From contig CAKPBB010000015.1 in assembly GCA_934140005.1 (NCBI GenBank), forward strand, positions 1 through 46,126: 46,126 nt of DNA, written 5' to 3'. The notes under the pieces were generated by a model. The model had not been told where the DNA came from. It saw only the letters and a list, made by a program, of their open reading frames with translations, and did no database searches. This stretch comes from an uncultured Clostridia bacterium (GTDB taxonomy: Bacteria > Bacillota > Clostridia > TANB77 > CAG-508). Each line of letters begins with the position of its first letter. Position 1 is the first letter of the stretch. A program made the position numbers and the translations under genes. This document shows, piece by piece, positions 17,213 to 26,130 of the stretch.

Positions 17213-18901
17213 ATGGAAAATAAAACAAAAGATTTAATTAGTTCTTATGTAGTCGGAAAATTAGAAGTTGGAGATTTAGAAAAAGAACATCTTTTACCAG
17301 AGAATGTTTTATTACTTGATGAATCATTGATTTTAAAATTTTTTATAAAAGGATTGCCTAAAAATATAAAATTTTCATCAGAAACTCTACTTCATGCTTA
17401 TGGAAGAACTTTATCTGGTTCTGCAATTTTAAAATTAAGTAAACTTGGATATATTCCTCGTGAAAAAGCAATATTGGTATCAAATAAGCATAGTCTACCA
17501 ATCACAGAGCCTTCTCTTGCTATAAATACAGAAGAACTTTTAAATTTTTATTCACCAGAAGTTTTAGCTTCTATGACAGCAAATAATGAGCTTTCTAATG
17601 AATTTGCTATAAATTATAAAAATGTTGTTTCATCTCTTTCAGAAGAAGAACAAGCAAAACATTATGAAACATTGTTTTCAGAAACAGAGAAACTTAGCTC
17701 TGAGCCAAATTTTCCAGACATTCCAGATGAAACTGAAACAACACAAGAAAGTTCTCCTAATTCAAAACTTAAAAAATTGATTTTTCACTACTATTCTTTA
17801 GGAATTTTACCAGCACAATATACTGGAAATTCTTTAGATTTTAGTTTTATTGAAAAAAAATGTGTAAAACATCAAATTTCCTATGAAAATATAATTGACC
17901 TATATGTTCACAATATTATTAGTGCAAAACAATTTCTAAAACTATTAGAAATTTCAGAATTAGATTCACAAACTTTATATTCTACTCGTAGTATTTCTGA
18001 AGAAGCAATAAAGTCAATTACTGATGATAAAAAAACAGATATGTTTGTAGAATCATTAAAAAGTCAAAATCTTTCTACTGAAAGCTTACTAAAATTATAC
18101 TTATATGAAAGAGTGCTTTCAGTTAGAGATTTGCAAAAAATATTAGTTGAAACAAAAACAACTGAAAATTTAGGCGAATACCTTTCAGAAGATATCGACC
18201 CTAAAAAAATTGAAGAATTATATACACATTTTCTTATAGACTATAATTGTTTAGTAAATTTAAGAAGATCTAATGTAATTAGTGAAGAATTTTTTAACGA
18301 AACTAAAGAAAAAATAAATAGTGAAGAATTTTTTGAAGATTTATCAAAAATTACTGACTTATATATACACACTACACCAGATAATATTTCAGCATCAATT
18401 CGTCACAGTATATCAGCTTCTCATTCTACTAGAATGGCTATGGAAGAAGAGCAAAAAATGTTACATAATTTATTTGAAAGTCCTCTTGCTCTTGAAAGAT
18501 TGCCTATTATACATGCAACTGATTTAGATGGTAAATCAACTTCTTTAGATGGATATACTTGCGTGCCTATGCCAAAGTTTAATGTAGTAACTTTAAAGAA
18601 ATTTGAAACAGATGCAGATACTTATATTATGCCATATCAGCAAGCAGCATTTTTCTTATACAATTCTTATAATCCTGCACCTTTCTCTGCAAGTGGCGGA
18701 TATCAAGCAGAAATTGCATTACCATTAGAAGATTATAATGACCCAAGTGCTATTTCCGTTGTTTCTTATTCTTTAGATTACAAAAGAGATTTACAAGAAA
18801 CAATTTTAGAGCTTGCAAATGATGAAAAAGCAAAAGAACAACTAGTTTCAGCAAAAGAAGAACAAAAAAAAGATTTATCTTTAGATGATAGAGAATATTA
18901 A
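17213..18901 (+). CDS. Large cytosolic protein with degenerate helical repeats, unknown function
   Basis: 562 residues with no signal peptide or membrane segment. Residues about 1-390 are helical and carry a recurring unit of about 20 residues with the pattern hydrophobic-x-x-L-Y-x4-I-x4-L-x-x-L. Examples are IIDLYVHNIISAKQFLKLLE, LLKLYLYERVLSVRDLQKIL and IEELYTHFLIDYNCLVNLRR, with weaker copies near residues 9 and 188. The C-terminal 150 residues look like a separate mixed domain (LPIIHATDLDGKSTSLDGYT ... SYSLDYKRDLQETILELA). I recognise no family; an alpha-solenoid scaffold is my inference. It forms an operon with the ALDH-like gene 18 bases downstream. Confidence 0.7.
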   Translation: MENKTKDLISSYVVGKLEVGDLEKEHLLPENVLLLDESLILKFFIKGLPKNIKFSSETLLHAYGRTLSGSAILKLSKLGYIPREKAILVSNKHSLPITEPSLAINTEELLNFYSPEVLASMTANNELSNEFAINYKNVVSSLSEEEQAKHYETLFSETEKLSSEPNFPDIPDETETTQESSPNSKLKKLIFHYYSLGILPAQYTGNSLDFSFIEKKCVKHQISYENIIDLYVHNIISAKQFLKLLEISELDSQTLYSTRSISEEAIKSITDDKKTDMFVESLKSQNLSTESLLKLYLYERVLSVRDLQKILVETKTTENLGEYLSEDIDPKKIEELYTHFLIDYNCLVNLRRSNVISEEFFNETKEKINSEEFFEDLSKITDLYIHTTPDNISASIRHSISASHSTRMAMEEEQKMLHNLFESPLALERLPIIHATDLDGKSTSLDGYTCVPMPKFNVVTLKKFETDADTYIMPYQQAAFFLYNSYNPAPFSASGGYQAEIALPLEDYNDPSAISVVSYSLDYKRDLQETILELANDEKAKEQLVSAKEEQKKDLSLDDREY

Positions 18902-18919
18902 ATTTGAAAGGAAAAACAA

Positions 18920-19822
18920 ATGAGAAAAATACCAAATCCTATTGCAAATTTAAAAGACCATACAGAATATAATTTTAAAGCTAGCAAAGTAGAAAAGATA
19001 CTTGAAAAATTTTCTATTTTAGTAGAAAAAAATAAAAGTAGTTTTGATAATGCTATCCGAATCGATTCTAAAAAAAATAATCAGAAAATCGAATTTGATA
19101 GGATAATTCAATTTATAAATGAATATAAAAAGGACATGCCAATACTTCCATTTTTTTCTGCACAAAAAATAAAAGATGGCTTTGGAAATATTGCTGTAAT
19201 GTATAATGGAGATCCTTATGTCACTTTAAAAATGCTAATTTCTTCACTTAGAACACATAACAATGTTGTATTTTTTACAAATAATTTTAAAGCACTAAAT
19301 AACTTGTTAATTGAAAGTATAAATATTGTTACTAAAGAGCTTCATTATACTGAACGCATTGCTGTACTTCAAACTAATTTTTCAAAAAATGATATTATCA
19401 AAAAGCAAAATTGTTTTAATTTATTAGTATATGTTGGAAGTAAAAGAGATTTTCAAGCAATAAATAAGCAACTTAATATTCCATCAGTATTTCGTGGTTA
19501 TGGCTTTATTGATGTATTTATTGAAGATAAATCTTTTAAAGAAACTCTTTTAGATATTGATGATTTTGCTTATGAAAACAATATTAAAGTAAACTACTTC
19601 AATAATACAGATGTTGACGAAACAATTGAATATATAAATAAATATAATTTAAATGACTGTTTTGCAGTTTTCACTAGAAATACAGAACTTGCATATAAAT
19701 TTATAAATTCTATTAAATCAAAAAATATATTTATAAATACTAATCCATTTGTAAATTATTCTTTTGACTTAAATGAAAATCAACTTGTATATACAAAAAA
19801 TATTAGTATGAATTTAAAATAA
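18920..19822 (+). CDS. Aldehyde-dehydrogenase-superfamily-like protein, probably non-catalytic
   Basis: 300 residues. Several segments recall ALDH/ProA enzymes. GFGNIAVMYNGDPYVTLKML resembles the PxGxxxxIxxxNxP region, LLVYVGSKRDFQAI resembles the FxGSxxxG nucleotide-binding turn, and FAVFTRNTELAYKFINSIKS then INTNPF resembles the C-terminal block. The protein is about 120 residues shorter than ProA, and no cysteine is found where the catalytic Cys should lie (after GYGFIDVFIEDKS). I infer a degenerate, non-catalytic ALDH fold; the resemblance is by eye only. GAAAGGA precedes the start. It is the second gene of an operon with the helical-repeat protein. Confidence 0.5.
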   Translation: MRKIPNPIANLKDHTEYNFKASKVEKILEKFSILVEKNKSSFDNAIRIDSKKNNQKIEFDRIIQFINEYKKDMPILPFFSAQKIKDGFGNIAVMYNGDPYVTLKMLISSLRTHNNVVFFTNNFKALNNLLIESINIVTKELHYTERIAVLQTNFSKNDIIKKQNCFNLLVYVGSKRDFQAINKQLNIPSVFRGYGFIDVFIEDKSFKETLLDIDDFAYENNIKVNYFNNTDVDETIEYINKYNLNDCFAVFTRNTELAYKFINSIKSKNIFINTNPFVNYSFDLNENQLVYTKNISMNLK

Positions 19823-19823
19823 T

Positions 19824-19856
19824 TTATAGGACGGAAATACCCGTCCTATATCTTTT
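19824..19856. terminator. Bidirectional terminator inside the comEC 3' end
   Basis: TATAGGACGG (19825-19834) and CCGTCCTATA (19841-19850) form a perfect 10-base stem, followed by TCTTTT on the plus strand. The hairpin also encodes the last codons of comEC on the opposite strand. Confidence 0.8.
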
Positions 19857-22170
19857 AATATATATTTTTTCTTTTCTATCAACCTTTATACTTATTTCTC
19901 CACTTTCATCTGTTCGATAAATTTTACAACCAACTTTTTTCAAATTCTCTAATGTTTCAATACTAGGATGTCCAAACTTATTATTTCTACCTACTCCAAT
20001 TACAGCAATTTGTGGAGAGACTGCTTTTAAAAAGTTTATAATTGTTGAAGTTTTAGAACCGATGATGAGCAACTTTTAAAATATCTGCTTTTAAATCAAT
20101 ATCTTGTTTTAGAATTGCCTCTTCAGCTACTTTTTCTATGTCTCCTGTAAATAACATAGAAAAACTATTATATTCTAATTTCACTACCAATGAATTATTA
20201 TTTATTGCATTATCTGAAATTAGTTTATCTGTTGGCCATAATATTTCTAAATATAAATTCTTTTCTGCCATAATTTTATTGCCTTGTATCACATTTATTA
20301 TATTTATTTTATGATTCTTGGCAAGTTCTATCAATTGCTCTAAATTCTCTGTCATTTCATACTGCTTACCAATAACAATGTTTTCAATCCTCATATTTTC
20401 CATTAAATAAAAAAGCCCTGCAATATGGTCTGAATCACAATGCGAAATAACAAGAAAATCAATTTTCTTTGCTCCTTTATTGATTAAAAATGGAAATAAT
20501 ACATTTTTTCCGTTTTCTTCTTCTCCACCATCTATAACAATAAATTTATTTTTCTCAGTTTTTATTACAGTACAATCACCTTGTCCTACATCTAGAAAAT
20601 ATATATCTATATTTTTTCTAAAAAAGTAGTTACTAAATAATGAGTAGCATAATAATGCAAAATTAAGAACTATAATAAAAATACAGAACAATATTTTTGA
20701 ATCTAAAAATTTTATTAAATATATTTTTCTCTTTTTCTTAAATATTTTATATAAATTCAAGAACTCTTTTATACTCGATTTTTTAAATTTTAACACTAAA
20801 ATAAACATTATTAAAAAATACGATATTATTAAAATTTTTGATGGTTTTTTATGAAAAATTGTTATTAGTGGTAATGAAGAAATTGATTTTATATATTTAA
20901 GTAGTAACAAAGTAATTAGATTATTAACACTACTAACACATTTTATTTTTATAAAAATTTCGCAAAAACTGATATATCCTAATATTAGGCAAATTGGTAT
21001 CAATGGCAATATAAAAATATTTAAAAATAATGAAAATACTGGAATTGTATAGAAACTGCTCCATATTATAGGAAATATAATGAGCTGAACCGAAATATTT
21101 ATGATTATATTTTTTATGAAAAAAATTTTAATCTTATTTATACCTTTGTCTTTTATTTTACTAACAAATACTTTATTTAAAAACTTACTATATAAAAATA
21201 TTCCAAATATCCCTCCCATTGATAGCCACATTGCTATACTTTCAATATTATATGGATTCATTAACAATAAAACAAATATAGTAATAGCAAAATTATTATA
21301 AAAATTATCTTTTCTGTTTAAGCAAAATGCTAGTAAACTTATAGTTTGCATTATAATTGCTCTTGTAGCAGATATTGGGTAATCAATGAAAATCAAATAA
21401 ATACTCAACAAAATAATAATTACTAAATTTTTAACTTTCTTATTAGTCTTAATTTTCTTTAAAACTTTATCAACCAACAGTACAATATAAGATATATGCA
21501 TTCCAGAAATTGCTAAAATATGTGATAAATTACTTTTACTAAACATTTCTTTAATTTCCGAATCCATAGTGTTTCCTAGTAACATTGTATTTAAAAATTC
21601 GTAAGCTTCTTTTGAATACCTTTCCTTTAAAAAGTTTTCTAATTTGTTTTTTATTTTTCCTAACTCATTTAATACTTTTTTGTTTCCAATAAGTTTACAT
21701 TGATTGATTTTCACACTTCCATATATTTTCTTTTGTTTTAAATATTCTTTATAATTAAAATTATCTTCGTTTGTTGCTTCTTTTGGTTCTTGATATTCAC
21801 CCTCAACAAAAATAATATCTCCAACCTTATACTTTGGCATCTTTTTTGAAAAATATAATTCCAAATATATACCTTTTTTCCCTTTGGCTACATAAATATA
21901 ATTATATTTACTTTCATTTTTCTCTTTAACAATTGTCAATTCCATGTTGATATCTGTCAAATTATAAAAACTTTCATATCTATTTTCACAATAATTTATA
22001 TATCCAAATCCAAACATTGCCAAAGTAAAGAAAATCAAAAATAAGCTCATTTTATTTCTTAAATATAAAATTATCCCTACACAACAATTTATAACAAAAA
22101 AAGAGGCAATATCTTTTAAATATCGCCCCCAATATATCCCGAATAGAAATGATATAGCTACTACTATCAT
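19824..22170 (-). CDS. comEC: ComEC/Rec2 competence DNA channel, interrupted by a +1 shift at CGG
   Basis: Inner-membrane channel that imports single-stranded DNA in natural transformation. The N-terminal membrane segments and DUF4131-like soluble domain (to about 160) are followed by the Competence domain (LSHILAISGMHISY ... SATRAIIMQ, about 210-460) and a C-terminal metallo-beta-lactamase domain with FLDVGQGDCTVI and VISHCDSDHIAGL. The 0-frame stops after 705 residues at KVAHHRF. Skipping the C of the CGG codon (20059-20061) gives KVAHHGSKTST and 77 further residues, so the full product would be 781 residues. The span is 2347 bases, one more than a multiple of three. An AAGGAG site precedes the ATG at 22170. 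It is either frameshift-decoded or a pseudogene. Confidence 0.9.
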
Positions 22171-22205
22171 GTTCTACTCCTTTTATAATTTACTTTTATA
22201 AATGA

Positions 22206-23660
22206 TTATTCTACAATTCTTCTTGCTGTTACATATCTTGTATTATAATATGAATTTGTACTTAATGCATCAGTAACAACTCCTCTTTTAGGATTAGCTG
22301 CATGTATAAATTGGTCATCTCCCATGTAAATTCCTACATGCCCTATTTTAGTTTTTCCTTCATCATAGAATAAAATTAAATCTCCTGCTTCCAAATCTTC
22401 TCTATCTATTTCTGTTCCACTAGATGTTTGATCTGCTGCAACAGAGCCCAATGTATATCCGAAATGTTTAAATACATATTTTGTAAAGCCTGAACAGTCA
22501 AAGCCTGTTGATGGTGATTTACCACCTAAAACGTAGTTTAATCCTAAAAATTGTTTTGCATATTCAACAACTTCTTCACCACTTGTTGATGATTCAGAAG
22601 AACTTGATTCTTTTGAAGAATTGTCACTAGTAACAGTATTTTCTTCTACTGTTTCTGAAGCTTGAGATGCTATGCTTGAATTAGTTTCTTCAGTTGTTCT
22701 AAGTTCTGCTAAACCTCTTGAACTTATAGTTCCAATTGTTACAAGTTTTTTAGATATATAACCACTTACAGAACCAGCTTCAATTTCATACCATCCATCA
22801 CTTTCTGATTTAATTGTTACTTCATCAAATTCATCTAATGTGCTTACTAGTTTTGAAGATGTGCTAGCTTTTTCTCTAACATTAGCTGTTTCAACATTTA
22901 TATATCCTTTTTTATTTACATTTGAAGTTTCTTCACTTCTACTATTATCTGTATTTTCGCTAGATGAGTTAGAATTATTTTCTTCTGTTGGTTGTTCTTC
23001 TGTGCTTTCATTAGAAACATTACTTGTATTTTCATCAGATGTAACTAATGATTTTGGAATCCAACCTTGTTTTGAAAAACTTTCTACTTTTATCCAATTC
23101 TTTAAGTCATAAATAACTGTAATTTCTGTTCCAGAACTTAATTCTGATACATCATTTGAAGAAAATGTTGGTAAAATTTTCATTTTTGTATTACTTTTAA
23201 TTTTTACTTTTGTACCCTCAATATTTTCTAAAGTTGAACTATTATTTTCACTTTCTGAATTATTTTCTTCATTTGTAGTATTATCATTCGTATTATTTGT
23301 AGTATTTGAGTTTTCTGCACTATTATCTGTATTTTCTGCAGTGTTAGTTTCAGTTGCACTATTACTTGTAGTATTAGTTGTGCTACTAGAATTATTTTCT
23401 TGATTTGTTATGTATTCTTTACTAGCATATCCAGTATTTCCATTAAATTTTACTTTATACCAATCACCAGATTCACCAATAATTTCAACTTTGTCATCTT
23501 CATAAGCAACATCTAATACTTCTGAAGTTTTGCTTGCTTGTGCTCTAATTCTTAAAGCTTCAATATTTACTTTTCCAGTAGCAGCAAAACATTTACTAAA
23601 ACTTGCCAACAATAATAAGCTAACTCCAAAACTACATACAAACTTTTTACTTTTCTTCAT
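22206..23660 (-). CDS. Secreted cell-wall hydrolase with three SH3 domains and NlpC/P60 peptidase
   Basis: 484 residues. A signal peptide (about 1-26, ending CFAA) is followed by SH3-3 domain 1 (about 29-85), an Asn/Ser/Thr-rich linker, SH3 domain 2 (about 150-210), a second linker, SH3 domain 3 (about 250-310) and the NlpC/P60 domain (about 365-484). The catalytic Cys is in FDCSGF, with His in IGHVGIYM and a polar third residue in FIHAAN. By family it cleaves gamma-D-Glu-diamino-acid bonds in peptidoglycan. The start at 23660 has AGGAAGG upstream. The longer frame from 23684 would overlap aspS. The low-complexity linkers may vary in length between strains. Confidence 0.92.
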   Translation of the reverse strand: MKKSKKFVCSFGVSLLLLASFSKCFAATGKVNIEALRIRAQASKTSEVLDVAYEDDKVEIIGESGDWYKVKFNGNTGYASKEYITNQENNSSSTTNTTSNSATETNTAENTDNSAENSNTTNNTNDNTTNEENNSESENNSSTLENIEGTKVKIKSNTKMKILPTFSSNDVSELSSGTEITVIYDLKNWIKVESFSKQGWIPKSLVTSDENTSNVSNESTEEQPTEENNSNSSSENTDNSRSEETSNVNKKGYINVETANVREKASTSSKLVSTLDEFDEVTIKSESDGWYEIEAGSVSGYISKKLVTIGTISSRGLAELRTTEETNSSIASQASETVEENTVTSDNSSKESSSSESSTSGEEVVEYAKQFLGLNYVLGGKSPSTGFDCSGFTKYVFKHFGYTLGSVAADQTSSGTEIDREDLEAGDLILFYDEGKTKIGHVGIYMGDDQFIHAANPKRGVVTDALSTNSYYNTRYVTARRIVE

Positions 23661-23670
23661 TTGAACCTTC

Positions 23671-25437
23671 CTATTCTTTTTCATCTAATTTTAAAGCAAT
23701 ATGAACTTCTTCTAGTTGTTTGTCAAATACTTTTGATGGTGCATTCATCATCATATCTCTAGCTTTTTTATTCTTTGGGAAAGCAATAACTTCACGAATA
23801 TTATCTTCTTTTGCAAGAAGCATAACAATTCTGTCTAATCCTGGAGCAGCACCAGCATGTGGTGGTGTACCATAACTGAAAGCATTAAATAATGCACCAA
23901 AACGATTTTTAACATCTTCAACTGTATATCCTGCAATTTCAAATGCTTTTATCATTATTTCTTGGTCATGATTTCTAACAGCTCCTGATGCTAATTCATA
24001 TCCATTACATACTAAATCATATTGATATGCATAAATATCTAAAGGATCTTTTGTACATAAAGCTTCCATTCCACCTTGTGGCATTGAGAAAGGATTATGG
24101 TTAAAATCGATAGTTCCTTCATCAGATAATTCATACATTGGAAAATCAACTATAAAGCAGAATTTGAATATATTTTTTTCTAATAAATCAAGTTCTGTTC
24201 CTAATTTTATTCTAACTCCACCTGCAATTTTTTGTGCTTTTTCAAATTCATCTGCTATAAAGAATATTGCATCTCCTGATTTAATATTCATTTTTTCAAA
24301 GATTTTACTTTTTCTATCTTCATCTATAAATTTGCTTATTCCACCTGTTAAATTATTTGTTTCATCAACCTTAACCCAAGCTAAACCTTTTGCTCCTAAT
24401 TCTTCTTGTGCATAAGCTCCCATACTATCAAAGAATTTTCTTGAATGTTCTTGCATATTTGAAGTTTTAATTGCTTTTATTGTTTTTCCTTTAAAAGCAT
24501 TAAATTCTGTTCCCTCAAAAATATCTGTTAAATCTTCTATAATCAATGGATTTCTTAAATCTGGCTTATCAGAACCATATTTTTCCATTGCTTCTTTATA
24601 AGGTATTCTGATAAATTCTCCCTCTTCTACTTTATAATCTGTATTCTTTTTAAATACTGTTGGAATAACTTTTTCAATTACTTTTAATACATCTTCTTGA
24701 GTTGCAAAACTCATTTCAAAGTCTACTTGATAAAATTCTCCTGGTGAACGGTCAGCTCTTGGATCTTCATCTCTAAAGCATGGAGCAATTTGATAATATT
24801 TATCAAATCCAGATACCATCAATAATTGTTTAAATTGTTGTGGTGCTTGTGGAAGTGCATAAAATTCTCCTGGATGTAATCTACTTGGTACTAAAAAGTC
24901 TCTAGCTCCTTCAGGTGATGAATTTGCTAAAATTGGTGTTTGAATTTCAGTAAATCCAAGTTCATCCATAACATTTCTAAAATCTTTCATTATTTTAGAA
25001 CGAAGTTTTAAATTTTGATGAATTTTATCATTTCTTAAATCTAAAAATCTATATTCTAGCCTCAAATCTTCTCTTACATTTTGACCATCAACATTTATTT
25101 CAAAAGGTAATGAACTTCTACATTTTCCTAGCACTGTAATCTTTTCAGCTACTACTTCTATATCTCCTGTAGGAATTTTATCGTTTTTACTGCTTCTTTC
25201 CACAACCTTTCCACTAATTGTGATTGTACATTCTTTTGTTACATCTTTTATTTGTTCTTCAAGTCCTGCTACATCTGATATAACAATTTGAGTAATTCCA
25301 AACTCATCTCTTAAATCAATAAACATCATTTTTCCAAGATTTCTGATTGTTTGAACAAAACCAGCTAATCTTACTTCTTTTCCTACATCTGTTATTCTTA
25401 GTTCTCCACAATTATTAGTTCTATATTCGTTAGACAT
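23671..25437 (-). CDS. aspS: Aspartyl-tRNA synthetase
   Basis: 588 residues, a bacterial-type class II synthetase that charges tRNA-Asp. An N-terminal OB-fold anticodon domain (1-105) contains GFVQTIRNLGKMMFIDLRD. The catalytic core with motif 2 (FRDEDPRADRSPGEF), the GAD insertion domain (about 290-415) and motif 3 (GAAPGLDRIVMLL) follow. The motif 2 wording (ADRSPGEFYQVDFEMSF) and SHNPFSMPQGG-like block (here FNHNPFSMPQGG) are closer to alphaproteobacterial enzymes than to Bacillus AspRS. Start at 25437 with AGAAAGGA upstream. It lies 35 bases downstream of the coiled-coil gene and 10 bases upstream of the cell-wall hydrolase. Confidence 0.97.
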   Translation of the reverse strand: MSNEYRTNNCGELRITDVGKEVRLAGFVQTIRNLGKMMFIDLRDEFGITQIVISDVAGLEEQIKDVTKECTITISGKVVERSSKNDKIPTGDIEVVAEKITVLGKCRSSLPFEINVDGQNVREDLRLEYRFLDLRNDKIHQNLKLRSKIMKDFRNVMDELGFTEIQTPILANSSPEGARDFLVPSRLHPGEFYALPQAPQQFKQLLMVSGFDKYYQIAPCFRDEDPRADRSPGEFYQVDFEMSFATQEDVLKVIEKVIPTVFKKNTDYKVEEGEFIRIPYKEAMEKYGSDKPDLRNPLIIEDLTDIFEGTEFNAFKGKTIKAIKTSNMQEHSRKFFDSMGAYAQEELGAKGLAWVKVDETNNLTGGISKFIDEDRKSKIFEKMNIKSGDAIFFIADEFEKAQKIAGGVRIKLGTELDLLEKNIFKFCFIVDFPMYELSDEGTIDFNHNPFSMPQGGMEALCTKDPLDIYAYQYDLVCNGYELASGAVRNHDQEIMIKAFEIAGYTVEDVKNRFGALFNAFSYGTPPHAGAAPGLDRIVMLLAKEDNIREVIAFPKNKKARDMMMNAPSKVFDKQLEEVHIALKLDEKE

Positions 25438-25472
25438 TTTTGTTTTCCTTTCTGCTTTTACTATTTGTTTTA

Positions 25473-25976
25473 TTATCTTGTTCTTTCTTGTCTTTCGTGT
25501 CCGCCTTTTTCTCTATCTTCAACTTTATCTGCTTTTCCAGAAGCATCAACAATCAAATCATCAAATTCATTTGGTAATTCTTGGTATTTCTGTTCACGTT
25601 TCTTTCTTTTTTTCTTTTTGGCGTCATCTATTATTGCCTCTGCTTCTTCTTTTGTTTTCGCATTTTTTAAAGCTTCAGAATCAACTTCTGGTTCATTTTC
25701 ATCTCTGCCAAAAGTATATTTTGTACTTGTTGCCTTTTTCATTTCCAAATCTACAACTTTTTGTTGTTTTATTAAAATAGCAATCCTTTTCAAATCTGTT
25801 TCAATTTGCTTTTTTTCATTAGGATCTTGTGCTCTTGCAAGTTGCTTTCTTAAATCTATTTCTATATCTTCTAAAGTTTCACTATTATTTGTTTCCTGTT
25901 CTACATTCTTAGGCAAGCCAAAAAATGTTTCTCTTATCTCTGCAGGTGTTGGATTTTCACTATCAAAATTTCCCAT
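25473..25976 (-). CDS. Small charged coiled-coil protein of unknown function
   Basis: 167 residues, very rich in Lys, Glu and Asp, without membrane segments. Predicted helix covers about 28-75 (heptad-like EIDLRKQLARAQDPNEKKQI) and 100-135 with a KKKKRKKREQK basic run. I recognise no family. The frame on the opposite strand over the same bases is Ser/Leu/Phe-rich and has no ribosome-binding site, so I reject it. The nearest good site, AGGTGAGGTG, lies about 25 bases before the ATG, with the 10-base palindrome TCTAATTAGA between them, which might fold the site closer. It precedes aspS by 35 bases. Confidence 0.65.
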   Translation of the reverse strand: MGNFDSENPTPAEIRETFFGLPKNVEQETNNSETLEDIEIDLRKQLARAQDPNEKKQIETDLKRIAILIKQQKVVDLEMKKATSTKYTFGRDENEPEVDSEALKNAKTKEEAEAIIDDAKKKKRKKREQKYQELPNEFDDLIVDASGKADKVEDREKGGHERQERTR

Positions 25977-26034
25977 AAATTTTTGTCTAATTAGACTTTC
26001 ACCTCACCTTTCTCCTAAAACTCTAGAGTTATTA

Positions 26035-26070
26035 TAACAAAAAAGACCTTACAAAGCAAGGTCTTTTATA
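26035..26070 (-). terminator. Terminator of the dnaG-rpoD operon
   Basis: AAAAGACCTT (26041-26050) and AAGGTCTTTT (26058-26067) form a perfect stem with a T-run on the minus strand. Confidence 0.85.
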
Positions 26071-26130
26071 ATATTAAATCGTATAAAATTTACACAATAT
26101 ATAATAGTCATATTTGTATATTCTATGATA

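Noticed and set aside
25465..26037. Long rightward frame opposite the charged coiled-coil gene
   Set aside because: It is a Ser/Leu/Phe-rich antisense shadow with no ribosome-binding site. The leftward frame has normal codon use for the region.
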